NCBI RefSeq assembly: GCF_021375795.1
Contig: NZ_JAEIOI010000001.1
Span: 1 to 64,000, forward strand
From: Pseudomonas anguilliseptica
Lineage (GTDB): Bacteria; Pseudomonadota; Gammaproteobacteria; Pseudomonadales; Pseudomonadaceae
DNA: 64,000 bases
Direction of reading: 5' to 3'
Shown here: positions 27,659-38,242 of the stretch, piece by piece
Layout: each line of letters starts with the position of its first letter
Numbering within the stretch: position 1 is the stretch's first letter
Translations under genes and position numbers: made by a program
Notes under the pieces: model-generated
Told to the model about the DNA's origin: nothing
What the model saw: only the letters and a program-made list of their open reading frames with translations
Databases searched by the model: none

Positions 27659-29494
27659 ATGTGTGGCATCGTAGGCGCAGTCGCTGAACGTAATATCACC
27701 GCTGTGTTGGTTGAAGGCCTCAAGCGTCTGGAATACCGCGGCTATGACAGTGCCGGTGTGGCGCTGCTGACCGAGCAGGGCAGTCTCGATCGCCGCCGTC
27801 GTGTCGGCAAGGTCAGCGAGCTGGAAAGCGCGCTGAGCACTGAACCACTGGCCGGTCGCTTAGGAATAGCCCACACCCGCTGGGCTACCCACGGTGCGCC
27901 GAGCGAGCGCAATGCCCATCCGCACTTCTCCGGCCATGACCTGGCGGTGGTGCACAACGGCATCATCGAGAACCACGAAGAACTGCGCAGCGAGCTCAAG
28001 GGCCTGGGCTACGTGTTCAGTTCCGACACCGACACCGAGGTGATCGTGCACCTGCTCGATCACATCCTCAAAGCGCAAACAGACCTGACTGCTGCGCTGA
28101 AACAGGCGGTCAAGCAACTGCACGGCGCCTATGGCCTGGCGGTGATTAGCAGCAAGCAGCCGGATCGCATGGTCGCCGCGCGCAGTGGCAGCCCACTGGT
28201 GATCGGCCTGGGTCTGGGCGAAAACTTCCTTGCCTCCGATCAGCTGGCTCTGCGTCAGGTCACCGACCGTTTTATGTACCTGGAAGAAGGCGATATCGCC
28301 GAGATCCAGCGCGACAGCGTGCAGATCTGGGATGCCTCCGGCCAGTCGGTGACGCGTGAGAGCGTGCAGTACCACGAAGGTGCCGAGGCCGCCGACAAGG
28401 GCGAGTACCGCCACTTTATGCTCAAGGAAATCCATGAGCAGCCCAAGGTCGTGCAACGCACCCTGGAAAGCCGCCTGGGTTCCGACCACGTTCTGGTGCA
28501 GGCTTTCGGCCCGCAGGCTGCCGAGCTGTTCGCCAAGGTGCGCAACGTACAGATCGTTGCCTGCGGCACCAGTTACCACGCCGGCATGGTCGCCCGTTAC
28601 TGGCTGGAAGGTCTGGCTGGCATCCCTTGCCAGATCGAAGTAGCCAGCGAGTTCCGCTACCGCAAGGTGGTGGTACAGCCGGACACCCTGTTTGTCAGCA
28701 TCTCCCAGTCCGGCGAAACCGCCGACACCCTGGCCGCACTGCGCAACGGTAAGGAGCTGGGCTACCTGGCCAGCCTGGCGATCTGCAATGTCGGCATCAG
28801 CTCACTGGTGCGCGAATCTGACCTGACTCTGCTGACCCAGGCTGGCCCGGAAATCGGCGTGGCCTCGACCAAGGCCTTTACCACCCAGCTGGTGGCATTG
28901 ATGCTGCTGACCCTGGCCCTCGGGCAGGTGCGTGGCACCCTGGATAAAGCCCTACAAGCCGAGCTGGTAGAAGAGCTGCGCCGTCTGCCAACCCGCCTGG
29001 GCGAAGCCCTGGCCATGGACAGCGTGGTGGAGAAAGTCTCCGAGCTGTTCGCCGAGAAGCACCACAGCCTGTTCCTCGGCCGTGGCGCGCAGTACCCGGT
29101 GGCGATGGAAGGCGCGCTCAAGCTCAAGGAAATTTCCTATATCCACGCAGAAGCCTACCCGGCTGGCGAGCTCAAGCACGGCCCGTTGGCGCTGGTGGAC
29201 AGCGATATGCCAGTAGTCACCGTGGCACCGAACAACGAGCTGCTGGAAAAGCTCAAATCCAACCTGCAGGAAGTGCGCGCCCGTGGCGGCGAGCTGGTGG
29301 TGTTTGCCGATCAGCAGGCCGGCATGAGCAATGGCGAGGGCACCCACGTGGTGAACATGCCGCATATCCACGACGCCCTCGCGCCGATCCTCTACACCAT
29401 TCCGCTGCAGCTGCTGTCCTACTATGTTGCCGTGCTCAAGGGCACCGACGTTGACCAGCCGCGCAACCTGGCCAAGAGCGTAACGGTTGAGTAA
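27659..29494 (+). CDS. glmS: Glutamine-fructose-6-phosphate aminotransferase (isomerizing)
   Basis: Makes glucosamine-6-phosphate. 611 residues. The start [12 protein letters not shown] was chosen because the catalytic cysteine must become the first residue after Met removal, and AAGGAGA lies upstream; the longer frame adds seven residues. The glutaminase domain is followed by two SIS domains ([22 protein letters not shown]) and the C-terminal NLAKSVTVE. The last codons form the Tn7 attachment target. Confidence 0.98.
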   Translation: MCGIVGAVAERNITAVLVEGLKRLEYRGYDSAGVALLTEQGSLDRRRRVGKVSELESALSTEPLAGRLGIAHTRWATHGAPSERNAHPHFSGHDLAVVHNGIIENHEELRSELKGLGYVFSSDTDTEVIVHLLDHILKAQTDLTAALKQAVKQLHGAYGLAVISSKQPDRMVAARSGSPLVIGLGLGENFLASDQLALRQVTDRFMYLEEGDIAEIQRDSVQIWDASGQSVTRESVQYHEGAEAADKGEYRHFMLKEIHEQPKVVQRTLESRLGSDHVLVQAFGPQAAELFAKVRNVQIVACGTSYHAGMVARYWLEGLAGIPCQIEVASEFRYRKVVVQPDTLFVSISQSGETADTLAALRNGKELGYLASLAICNVGISSLVRESDLTLLTQAGPEIGVASTKAFTTQLVALMLLTLALGQVRGTLDKALQAELVEELRRLPTRLGEALAMDSVVEKVSELFAEKHHSLFLGRGAQYPVAMEGALKLKEISYIHAEAYPAGELKHGPLALVDSDMPVVTVAPNNELLEKLKSNLQEVRARGGELVVFADQQAGMSNGEGTHVVNMPHIHDALAPILYTIPLQLLSYYVAVLKGTDVDQPRNLAKSVTVE

Positions 29495-29523
29495 GCAGGC
29501 ACCAGCTGATGCGTCGTGAAGAC
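29461..29523 (+). other. attTn7: Tn7 attachment site (attTn7)
   Basis: The conserved 3' end of glmS (encoding NLAKSVTVE) is the TnsD recognition sequence, and insertion occurs about 25 bases past the stop, here near 29518-29523. The site is empty in this window. Location is inferred from the known rule. Confidence 0.75.
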
Positions 29524-29739
29524 ATAAGGAGCAAGCAGGCCCAGGGCTTGCTCCTGGATATCCATGTCATCGCCAACCCGTCTAATACCCGGGAGTGGAT
29601 CGTGCTGTTGAAGAAAGGCGCAGGCACCAGCTTCTTTCTGGTCGATGACCAGGAGCAGGTGGAGTCCTTCGCCGACCTCAATGGCCTGATTGACGAGCTG
29701 CGTTTACTCGGCATCAAGGCTGCTGAAATCCATCTCTAG
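29509..29739 (+). CDS. Small protein of unknown function after glmS
   Basis: 76 residues, starting 14 bases after glmS; no good ribosome binding site is visible. I do not recognise a family. The sequence is protein-like (LLLDIHVIANPSNTREWIVLL, FFLVDDQEQVESF, LRLLGIKAAEIHL), with alternating strands and a terminal helix, and codon use resembles its neighbours. The Tn7 insertion point falls inside its first codons. It could be translated from the glmS message. Confidence 0.6.
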   Translation: MRREDIRSKQAQGLLLDIHVIANPSNTREWIVLLKKGAGTSFFLVDDQEQVESFADLNGLIDELRLLGIKAAEIHL

Positions 29740-29746
29740 GGGCTGC

Positions 29747-29762
29747 TGATCTGCACAGATCA
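29747..29762. repeat. Inverted repeat TGATCTG-CA-CAGATCA
   Basis: A perfect 7-bp-arm palindrome, with a further CAGATCAG half-site at 29801-29808. It lies between the small post-glmS gene and the exporter gene and could be an operator or a weak terminator. Confidence 0.5.
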
Positions 29763-29924
29763 CGCTGCTCGGAGGGCCGTTTCTGGTTTGTGTGAGTGCG
29801 CAGATCAGCCCTGGCACTGATTGCCTTTGCCCTTTGGGAAGCCTGAGAGGGCATTTTCCTTCAATACAGCGCATTGCGCGGCTGTCAGCCTGACGCTTCC
29901 TTTGGTTGTGCTGACAGGTGTGTG

Positions 29925-30512
29925 ATGAATACGCTGTTTTATTCCATGGCGGGTTTTGCCCTCGCTGCTTCGATCTCTCCCGGCCCGGTCAACCTGCTGG
30001 CGCTCAGCGCTGGCGCGAGCCATGGACTGCGTAGCAGCATGCGCCATGTCACCGGGGCGACATTCGGTTTTACCGCCTTGTTGTTGGCCATGGGCCTGGG
30101 TTTGCAACAGCTGTTGCAGCAGTGGCCGGCGCTGACGCAATGGGTGGCCTGGTTTGGCGTCGCCTTTCTGCTGTACATGTCCTACGGTCTGGCCCGGGCG
30201 GACGGGCAGCTGAGTGGCAACGACGCGCAGCAGCGCCCGTCGCTGTTCAAGGGCGCGCTGATGCAGTGGCTTAACCCCAAGGCCTGGCTGGCCTCGATGG
30301 CAGGCATGGGCGCCTATGCGGCAGATGGTGATCTGTTGCGGGTGGGGCAGTTCGCGGCCTTGTATTTCGTGATCTGTTATCTGTCGATCAGTTGCTGGGC
30401 GCTGGCCGGGGTTTACCTGCGCCAGTATCTGGAGAATCCGCTGTACCTGCGCTGGTTCAATCGCGTCCTGGCCTTGCTGCTGGTGCTGTCGGCGCTTTAT
30501 CTGCTGGTCTGA
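29925..30512 (+). CDS. LysE/RhtB-family amino-acid exporter
   Basis: 195 residues, six predicted membrane helices. The family motif is near the start (ALAASISPGPVNLLALSAGASHG). The start MNTLFYSMAGF follows GTG; the extra 17 residues of the longer frame are rejected. The leader contains CTGTCAGC / GCTGACAG (29882-29889, 29910-29917), able to form an 8-bp stem. It converges on an AraC-type gene with no gap, the common pairing of exporter and regulator. Substrate unknown. Confidence 0.85.
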   Translation: MNTLFYSMAGFALAASISPGPVNLLALSAGASHGLRSSMRHVTGATFGFTALLLAMGLGLQQLLQQWPALTQWVAWFGVAFLLYMSYGLARADGQLSGNDAQQRPSLFKGALMQWLNPKAWLASMAGMGAYAADGDLLRVGQFAALYFVICYLSISCWALAGVYLRQYLENPLYLRWFNRVLALLLVLSALYLLV

Positions 30513-31343
30513 TCAGGTGCGGCGGTATTGTCCGGGGGTGGCGGCGAGCAGCTGTTTGAAGGTGCGCTGCAAGTGCGCCTGATCGGCAAAGCCGGCGTCC
30601 AGCGCCACCTCGGCAATCGACTCGCCACGCTTCAGCCCGGCCTGGGCCACTTGCACACGGCAGTTGAGCAGGTAGGCATGCGGGGTCATACCGTAGTGTT
30701 GGCGGAAACTGCGAATCAGGTAGGAGGGCGACAGCTCGGCGGCGCTGCAGATGTCTTCCAGCTTGAGCGTCTGGGTGCAGTGCGCGCGGATAAAGTCTGC
30801 GGCCAGACGAATACGCGGGTTGTCCTCGCGCAGAGGAGCCGGTGCGGGGGCCAGGCGCTGTTGCAGGGTGCTGAAATAGTCGATCAGGGCGCACTCTTTG
30901 CGCAGATGATCCACCGATGCCGCGTTGAGCAGGTCGTACAGCTGATTGAGGCCGTTGAACAGTTCAGGGTCGCGACTGAGGATGGCAGAGAAGGGCTGCA
31001 GGGGCTGGTTATGGCTGAAGCCCAGTTGGTGTTGCAGGTCGCCCAGCCAGGTGGTGTCGATGTAGAACATACGATACGACCAGGGCTGCCCGTCCACGGG
31101 GTTGCAGGCATGCACGTCACCTGGGTTCATCAGCACCAGCGTGCCGGCGGCGACTTGCTCGCGCGCCTTTTCATTGAGGTAGGTGCTGCGGCCTTGGGTG
31201 ATGGTGCCGATCGAAAAACACTCATGGGAATGCTTGGCGTAGCACAGCAGGCGGCCATCGAGGGCTTCGCGCGTTTCCACGAAGGGCAGCGCGGGGTCGC
31301 GCCAGAAGCGTGGGGTGGTGGCCTGTTGCTCAGTGCTCATCAT
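30513..31343 (-). CDS. AraC-family transcriptional regulator
   Basis: 276 residues. N-terminal cupin-like sensor (HSHECFSIGTITQG, MNPGDVHACNPVDG) and C-terminal double HTH (LEDICSAAELSPSYLIRSFRQHYGMTPHAYL). The start is the first of two adjacent ATGs, with AGG at a suitable distance. Convergent with the LysE-type gene; their stop codons share the palindrome TGATCA. Such regulators usually control the adjacent exporter, but no operator could be identified. Confidence 0.87.
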   Translation of the reverse strand: MMSTEQQATTPRFWRDPALPFVETREALDGRLLCYAKHSHECFSIGTITQGRSTYLNEKAREQVAAGTLVLMNPGDVHACNPVDGQPWSYRMFYIDTTWLGDLQHQLGFSHNQPLQPFSAILSRDPELFNGLNQLYDLLNAASVDHLRKECALIDYFSTLQQRLAPAPAPLREDNPRIRLAADFIRAHCTQTLKLEDICSAAELSPSYLIRSFRQHYGMTPHAYLLNCRVQVAQAGLKRGESIAEVALDAGFADQAHLQRTFKQLLAATPGQYRRT

Positions 31344-31482
31344 GCATACCTGGTTAAATCGGCGTGCCGCCAGCGCTGACTATAGCGGCCGCTGGCACTT
31401 GTTCAAACAGTCGAGCGGCTGCGCACTGCGCGGCGCGGTGCTTTGTCTTACCATGCCGGCTCCGCCTTGTTGCGAGCCACGC

Positions 31483-33237
31483 ATGTCTGCCTTTCTGCTG
31501 CGTTACCGCGTTGCCCTGATCGTCCTGCTGATTCTCCTCGGCCTGCTGGCGAGCATCTGGCTGGCCGGGCGTTATGCCGAGCAGCGCGCCTGGCAGGAGC
31601 GTAGCGTGGAGGCGCGTGGGCAGTTGCAGCTGTATGCGCAATCGATCCACACCCTGGTTGAGCGCTTCCGCTCGGTGCCCGAGGTGCTGGCGCTGGACAG
31701 CGATATCAAGTCGCTGCTGCGTGCGCCTACCGACAGTCTGCTGCGCAGCACACTCAACGAGCGCCTGGAGCAGCTCAACAGCGCCGCCGGCTCCAACGTG
31801 CTGTATCTGCTTAACGACAAGGGCGAAACCCTGGTGGCCAGCAACTGGCGCGACTGGAGTAGTTTTGTCGGCAACAACTACGCCTTTCGTCCGTATTTTC
31901 AGGATGCCGTGCGCCAGTCTGCCGGGCGCTATTTTGCCGTGGGCGTGACCACCGGCATCCCTGGTTATTTCCTCTCCCATGCGGTGCGCGATGACGACGG
32001 CACGGTGCTCGGCGTGCTGGTGGTCAAGCTGGAGCTGGAAGAGCTGCAACGTGAATGGGCCAGCCAGCCCGGCGTGCTGCTGGTGGCCGACAGCTACTCG
32101 GTGGTGATCCTCAGCAACCGCCCGGCCTGGCGTTTTCTCGCCCTCGACAGCTTGAGTGAGCAGGCCCGCGCCGAATTGGTGGAGGTGCGCAAATACGCCG
32201 AACAGGCGTTGCAACCACTGCCCAGCACGCTGCGCCGGCAGATCGACAGCGCCAGCCAGTGGCGCCGGGTCGAGGGCCCGGACGGCCCGCGTGACTACCT
32301 CTGGCAGCGCCAGCCGCTGGATGACGAAGGCTGGACCCTGCACCTGCTGCACGAGCCGAAAACCCTGGTCGACAGCGTGCGCAGCTATCGCCTGGCCGCC
32401 GCCGGGGTGTGGATGACCCTGGCGTTTCTGCTGCTTTACCTGGCCCAGCGGCGCAAGACTCAGCGGCTGCAAGCCGGTATTCGTGAGCGCCTGGAGCGTG
32501 AGGTGGCGCTGCGCACCGCCGAGTTGCGCGAGGCACAGGAAGGCCTGGTGCATGCGGCGAAGATGGCGGCGCTGGGGCAGATGTCGGCGGCCATGGCCCA
32601 TGAAATCAACCAGCCACTGACCGCCATGCAGATGCAGCTGGGCAGCCTGCGTTTGCTGCTCGACAGCGGCCGTCAGGACGACGTGCGCGAAGGGCTGCAG
32701 CGTATCGATGGTCTGCTGCAGCGTATTGCCGGGCTTACCGGCCACCTGAAAACCTTCGCCCGCAAAAGCCCGGCGGGGCTGAGCGAGCGTCTGCGTTTGA
32801 GCGATGTGCTGGAGCAGGCCCTGCAACTGCTGGCGCCGCGTCTGCGCAGCGAACAGGTGCAGCTGCACAGTGAGATCGACAGCGAGGCGCGGGTGCTGGG
32901 CGATGCCATTCGCCTGGAGCAGGTGCTGCTCAACCTGCTGAACAACGCCCTGGATGCCATGGCGGACAGCACCGTGCGGCAGTTGCAGATTCGTATCGAG
33001 CGGCAGGCCGAGCAGTGCCTGCTGAGTATCGCCGACAGCGGCGGCGGTATCGCCAGCGAGGCGCTGGAGCATGTGTTCGAGCCGTTCTTTACCACCAAGC
33101 CAGTGGGCGCCGGCTTGGGCCTGGGGTTGGCGGTGTCCTACGGCATCGTCCGTGAACTGGGCGGCAGCCTGGAGGCGGCCAATAGTGAGCAGGGCGCGGT
33201 GTTTATTCTGCGCCTGCCGGCAGCGCCGAATGCGTAG
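31483..33237 (+). CDS. DctB-type membrane sensor histidine kinase
   Basis: 584 residues. The start MSAFLLRYRVALIVLLILLGLL begins the first membrane helix; the frame is open upstream but overlaps the divergent AraC gene. A double-Cache-like periplasmic sensor covers about residues 35-290, a second helix follows near 300 (AGVWMTLAFLLLYL), then a coiled coil. HisKA has H373 in MAHEINQPLTAM, and HATPase_c has NLLNNALDAM, DSGGGI and GLGLGLAVSYGIV. The DctB architecture fits a C4-dicarboxylate or related organic-acid sensor. Response regulator gene 65 bases downstream. Confidence 0.9.
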   Translation: MSAFLLRYRVALIVLLILLGLLASIWLAGRYAEQRAWQERSVEARGQLQLYAQSIHTLVERFRSVPEVLALDSDIKSLLRAPTDSLLRSTLNERLEQLNSAAGSNVLYLLNDKGETLVASNWRDWSSFVGNNYAFRPYFQDAVRQSAGRYFAVGVTTGIPGYFLSHAVRDDDGTVLGVLVVKLELEELQREWASQPGVLLVADSYSVVILSNRPAWRFLALDSLSEQARAELVEVRKYAEQALQPLPSTLRRQIDSASQWRRVEGPDGPRDYLWQRQPLDDEGWTLHLLHEPKTLVDSVRSYRLAAAGVWMTLAFLLLYLAQRRKTQRLQAGIRERLEREVALRTAELREAQEGLVHAAKMAALGQMSAAMAHEINQPLTAMQMQLGSLRLLLDSGRQDDVREGLQRIDGLLQRIAGLTGHLKTFARKSPAGLSERLRLSDVLEQALQLLAPRLRSEQVQLHSEIDSEARVLGDAIRLEQVLLNLLNNALDAMADSTVRQLQIRIERQAEQCLLSIADSGGGIASEALEHVFEPFFTTKPVGAGLGLGLAVSYGIVRELGGSLEAANSEQGAVFILRLPAAPNA

Positions 33238-33249
33238 TGCGGGTTATTT

Positions 33250-33266
33250 CCCGGATTTTATCCGGG
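33250..33266. repeat. Hairpin CCCGGAT-TTT-ATCCGGG between kinase and regulator genes
   Basis: A perfect 7-bp stem in the 65-base gap, of the common Pseudomonas GTAGCCCGGAT repeat type. It may act as a partial terminator or RNA-stability element between the two genes. Confidence 0.6.
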
Positions 33267-33302
33267 CTACACTGCCCGCCGATTTAAAGAGGGGGAGGTG
33301 AT

Positions 33303-34652
<1,350 letters not shown>

Positions 34653-34722
34653 TAGCCGTAGCCCGGATCTAGGCTGGGTCGGGGCGCGTAGCTGACGCTG
34701 TTTTCATCCACCATGGCAGTCG

Positions 34723-34771
34723 GCGGAATTTCGCTTATTTCGGTTCTTGCGCTGGCGGATATCCGCTTATT
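34723..34771. promoter_or_regulatory. Paired upstream activator sites, probable DctD-like binding sites
   Basis: GCGGAATTTCGCTTATT (34723-34739) and GCGGATATCCGCTTATT (34755-34771) are 14/17 identical, 32 bases apart (three helical turns). The core of the second, GCGGATATCCGC, is a perfect 12-bp palindrome; the first is imperfectly palindromic. They lie 62-110 bases upstream of the -24 element, the usual distance for an enhancer-binding protein. Binding by the adjacent regulator is inferred. Confidence 0.7.
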
Positions 34772-34832
34772 GCAACCGTCAGGATGGCTGCGTTGGTCAG
34801 GCTAAAGGCTCTAGCACGGGCTTTTCCCTCAC

Positions 34833-34848
34833 TGGCACGGCATCTGCT
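34833..34848 (+). promoter_or_regulatory. Sigma-54 promoter (-24/-12)
   Basis: TGGCACGGCATCTGCT matches the consensus TGGCACG-N4-TTGCW at all but one position, with GG and GC in correct register. Transcription would start near 34859 and run to the transporter genes. Confidence 0.85.
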
Positions 34849-34913
34849 ATAGCCCTTGTCAGCCAGGCACTCGATTGCCCGGGCATCGATAAGAACGACA
34901 AGAGGTGAATCCC

Positions 34914-35027
34914 ATGTACTGCCCAGCCGCACTGGCGCGTCTGTCGCGTCCCACCGCAACGCCCCACCTTTTGTGCGTCCGGCCTATGCCGCACGTGAGC
35001 GTCTGCTCCTTTCCGCTATCGCACTAG
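34914..35027 (+). CDS. Possible 37-codon leader peptide
   Basis: ATG at 34914 is preceded by AGAGG with an 8-base spacing, and the frame runs 37 codons to TAG. The peptide starts MYCPAALARLSRPTATPHLL and has no recognised similarity. It lies on the leader between the sigma-54 promoter and the binding-protein gene. It may be a chance frame; only its good ribosome binding site and position argue for it. Confidence 0.3.
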   Translation: MYCPAALARLSRPTATPHLLCVRPMPHVSVCSFPLSH

Positions 35028-35104
35028 TCCCTGACGCAGCCCGCCAGCGGGCGCGTCGTCATGAAACCTCTGCATAAAGCCATAACAACGACGGAGATTC
35101 TTCC

Positions 35105-36058
35105 ATGCGAATGACCAAACGTTTCAGCCTGTTTGCCGCTGCCGCCGCCTTGACCGCGAGCACTGCGGTACTCGCCGCGCCGACCTTTATCAACGTACTC
35201 ACCGGTGGCACCAGCGGCGTGTACTACCCGATCGGCGTGGCCCTGTCGCAGCTCTACGGCAACGGCATCGACGGCGCCAAAACCTCGGTGCAGGCGACCA
35301 AGGCCTCGGTGGAAAACCTCAACCTGCTGCAAGCCGGTCGCGGTGAACTGGCCTTCGCCCTCGGCGACTCGGTAGCCGATGCCTGGAATGGCGTGGAAGA
35401 CGCAGGCTTCAAGGCGCCGCTGAGCAAGCTGCGGGCGATTGCCGGCACCTACCCGAACTACATCCAGATCGTTGCCAGCAAGGAATCCGGTATCACCACC
35501 CTGGCGGATCTGAAAGGCAAGCGCATCTCCGTCGGCGCGCCGAAATCCGGCACCGAGCTCAACGCCCGCGCCATCTTCAAGGCTGCAGGCTTGAGCTATG
35601 AAGACATGGGCAAGGTGGAGTTTCTGCCGTACGCCGAGTCGGTTGAGCTGATCAAGAACCGTCAGCTGGATGCCACCCTGCAGTCCTCGGGCCTGGGCAT
35701 GGCGGCGATTCGCGACCTGGCCGCGACCCTGCCGATCACTTTCGTGGCCATCCCGGCCGAGGTCACCGCGAAGATCGACAACGCCGCCTACCTGGCTACA
35801 GCGATTCCAGCCGGCACCTATGACGGTCAGGACAGTGATGTACCAACGGTGGCCATCACCAACATTCTGGTCAGCCATGACGGCGTGTCCGATGAGGTGG
35901 CCTACCAGATGACCAAGCTGATGTTCGACAACCTCGAGCGCCTGGGCAACGCCCACTCCGCGGCCAAGGACATCAAGCTGGAAGGCGCCGCCAAAGGCCT
36001 GCCGATCCCGCTGCATCCGGGTGCCGAGCGCTTCTACAAGGAAGCTGGCGCGCTGTAA
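35105..36058 (+). CDS. TAXI-family TRAP transporter substrate-binding protein
   Basis: 317 residues. Signal peptide about residues 1-24 (FAAAAALTASTAVLAAP). The mature part has the TAXI-family pattern: INVLTGGTSGVYYPIGVALSQLY at the start, LQAGRGELAFALGDS, and LKGKRISVGAPKSGTELNAR. A periplasmic ligand-binding protein for a TRAP uptake system; TAXI members are mostly uncharacterised in ligand, with glutamate and dicarboxylates among suggestions. The permease follows after a strong hairpin. Confidence 0.93.
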   Translation: MRMTKRFSLFAAAAALTASTAVLAAPTFINVLTGGTSGVYYPIGVALSQLYGNGIDGAKTSVQATKASVENLNLLQAGRGELAFALGDSVADAWNGVEDAGFKAPLSKLRAIAGTYPNYIQIVASKESGITTLADLKGKRISVGAPKSGTELNARAIFKAAGLSYEDMGKVEFLPYAESVELIKNRQLDATLQSSGLGMAAIRDLAATLPITFVAIPAEVTAKIDNAAYLATAIPAGTYDGQDSDVPTVAITNILVSHDGVSDEVAYQMTKLMFDNLERLGNAHSAAKDIKLEGAAKGLPIPLHPGAERFYKEAGAL

Positions 36059-36082
36059 GGCTGCTGAAGGGTTAACCCTGTA

Positions 36083-36108
36083 GGTTGGCGCTGTGCGCAG
36101 CGCCAACC
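36083..36108. repeat. Strong hairpin between the binding-protein and permease genes
   Basis: A perfect 11-bp stem GGTTGGCGCTG / CAGCGCCAACC with loop TGCG, of the common Pseudomonas GTAGGTTGGCGC repeat type. It lies 25 bases after the binding-protein stop and could stabilise that part of the message and reduce read-through into the permease. Confidence 0.85.
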
Positions 36109-36214
36109 GCTCCAGAACATGAGCTAGAGCTGCGAATAAAACCGGCGTGCGCGTCACGGCAGGTTTTGTTGGCGACTCTTGTGCTGGCAACGTTGTAGTG
36201 AGGGCATCTGCTCC

Positions 36215-38242
36215 ATGAGTGACCACAATCAAGGCCTTGCCGCCAACCCAGGCGACTGGCCGAAAGCGCTGTTCTATGTCGCGCTGCTGTTCTCGACGTT
36301 TCAGATCATCACCGCGGCCTTCCACCCGGTATCCAGCCAGATTCTGCGTGCCGTGCATGTGGGCTTTCTGCTGCTGGTGGTGTTTCTCTGCTTTCCCGCC
36401 CGTGGCAAGGCGCAGCCCTGGCAGCCGTTGGCCTGGCTACTGGGCCTGGCCGGCATGGCCACAGCGTTTTACCAGTGGTACTTCGAAGCCGACTTGATTC
36501 AACGTTCCGGCGATCTGACCCAGAGCGATATGGTGGTCGGCCTGGTGCTGATCGTGCTGGTGTTCGAAGCCGCGCGACGGGTGATGGGCATTGCCCTGCC
36601 GATCATCTGCGCGCTGTTTCTCGCCTACGGCCTGTTCGGCCAGTACCTGCCGGGCGATCTGATGCACCGTGGCTACGGCATCGATCAGCTGGTCAACCAG
36701 TTGGCCTTCGGCACCGAAGGGCTGTACGGCACGCCGACTTACGTGTCGGCCACCTACATCTTCCTGTTTATCCTGTTCGGCGCGTTCCTTGAACAGGCCG
36801 GGATGATCAAGCTGTTCACCGATTTCGCCATGGGTCTGTTTGGCCACAAGCTCGGCGGCCCGGCCAAGGTCTCAGTGGTGTCGTCGGCGCTGATGGGCAC
36901 CATCACCGGTTCGGGGGTGGCCAACGTGGTCACCACCGGCCAGTTCACCATCCCGCTGATGAAGCGCTTCGGCTACAAGCCGGCGTTTGCCGGCGGCGTG
37001 GAGGCCACCTCGTCGATGGGCAGCCAGATCATGCCGCCGATCATGGGTGCGGTGGCCTTTATCATGGCCGAGACGATCAACGTGCCGTTCTTCGAGGTGG
37101 CCAAGGCCGCGCTGATTCCGGCGCTGCTGTACTTCGGTTCGGTGTTCTGGATGGTTCATTTGGAGGCCAAGCGCGCCAACCTGCAGGGCCTGCCGAAAGA
37201 CCAGTGCCCGAATCCCTGGACCGCGATCAAAGAGCGCTGGTACCTGCTGATTCCGCTGTTCATTCTGATCTACCTGCTGTTCTCCGGGCGCACGCCGCTG
37301 TTCTCCGGCATGGTTGGCCTGGCCCTGACCGCCATCGTGATTCTCGGCTCGGCGATCATTCTGCGGGTATCGTCCAAGGTCATGCGCTTTGCCTTCTGGA
37401 TTGCCCTGGGCGTGCTCTGCGCCGGCTTCTTCCAGCTCGGTATCGGCGTGGTGTTTGGCGTGGTCGCGCTGTTGGTCGCGGTGTGCTGGTTTCTCAAGGG
37501 CGGCCGCGACACCCTGACCATCTGCCTGCACGCGCTGGTCGAAGGTGCACGGCATGCCGTGCCGGTGGGCATCGCCTGCGCCCTGGTGGGGGTGATCATC
37601 GGCGTGGTGTCGCTGACCGGGGTGGCCTCGACTTTCGCCGGCTATATCCTCGCCATCGGCCAGGACAACCTGTTCCTCTCCTTGGTGCTGACCATGCTCA
37701 CCTGCCTGGTGCTGGGCATGGGCATCCCGACCATTCCCAACTACATCATCACCAGCTCGATTGCCGCGCCGGCGCTGCTGGAACTGGGCGTGCCGCTGAT
37801 CGTGTCACACATGTTCGTGTTCTATTTCGGCATCATGGCCGACCTTACGCCACCGGTGGCGCTGGCCTGTTTCGCAGCCGCACCGATTGCCAAGGAGAGC
37901 GGGCTGAAGATCAGCCTGTGGGCCATTCGCATCGCCGTAGCCGGGTTTATCGTGCCGTTTATGGCGGTGTACGAGCCGGCGCTGATGCTGCAGGGCGACA
38001 GCCTGCTGGCCACCCTTTATGTGGTGCTCAAGGCGGTGGTGGCGATTGGCATCTGGGGTGCGGTATTTACCGGTTACCTGCAGGCCAAGCTGAGTTGGTG
38101 GGAACGCGCGCTGGGTTTTGCCGCTGGTGCCAGCCTGATTCTGGCTACGCCTATGAGTGACGAGATCGGCTTCGCCCTGGCGGCGTTGTTTATCGCCCAG
38201 CACTTCTGGCGCGCGCATCGCGCCCAGGTAGCGGCGGCGTGA
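36215..38242 (+). CDS. TRAP transporter fused small/large permease (4TM/12TM)
   Basis: 675 residues with about 16 membrane helices. The start MSDHNQGLAANPGDWPKALF was chosen over a frame 12 codons longer. The N-terminal part corresponds to the small DctQ-like subunit and the rest to the DctM-like channel, a fusion typical of TAXI-TRAP systems; GSGVANVVTTGQFTIPLMKR and GAVAFIMAE belong to the DctM domain. The DUF1850 gene overlaps its stop. Confidence 0.93.
   Translation: MSDHNQGLAANPGDWPKALFYVALLFSTFQIITAAFHPVSSQILRAVHVGFLLLVVFLCFPARGKAQPWQPLAWLLGLAGMATAFYQWYFEADLIQRSGDLTQSDMVVGLVLIVLVFEAARRVMGIALPIICALFLAYGLFGQYLPGDLMHRGYGIDQLVNQLAFGTEGLYGTPTYVSATYIFLFILFGAFLEQAGMIKLFTDFAMGLFGHKLGGPAKVSVVSSALMGTITGSGVANVVTTGQFTIPLMKRFGYKPAFAGGVEATSSMGSQIMPPIMGAVAFIMAETINVPFFEVAKAALIPALLYFGSVFWMVHLEAKRANLQGLPKDQCPNPWTAIKERWYLLIPLFILIYLLFSGRTPLFSGMVGLALTAIVILGSAIILRVSSKVMRFAFWIALGVLCAGFFQLGIGVVFGVVALLVAVCWFLKGGRDTLTICLHALVEGARHAVPVGIACALVGVIIGVVSLTGVASTFAGYILAIGQDNLFLSLVLTMLTCLVLGMGIPTIPNYIITSSIAAPALLELGVPLIVSHMFVFYFGIMADLTPPVALACFAAAPIAKESGLKISLWAIRIAVAGFIVPFMAVYEPALMLQGDSLLATLYVVLKAVVAIGIWGAVFTGYLQAKLSWWERALGFAAGASLILATPMSDEIGFALAALFIAQHFWRAHRAQVAAA

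Larger units (their letters stand above)
34653..35104. other. Regulatory intergenic region upstream of the TRAP transporter
   Basis: This 450-base gap holds two direct repeats, a sigma-54 promoter and a 37-codon leader ORF, all listed separately, plus a GTAGCCCGGATCTAGGCTGGGTCGGGG repeat-type sequence in its first 30 bases. Confidence 0.7.

Noticed and set aside
31354..33072. 572-residue minus-strand frame across the kinase gene
   Set aside because: Histidine/glutamine-rich shadow of a GC-rich plus-strand gene with complete HisKA and HATPase domains.
34681..34959. Minus-strand ORF in the sigma-54 promoter region
   Set aside because: Overlaps the regulatory repeats and promoter, has no family and no ribosome binding site.
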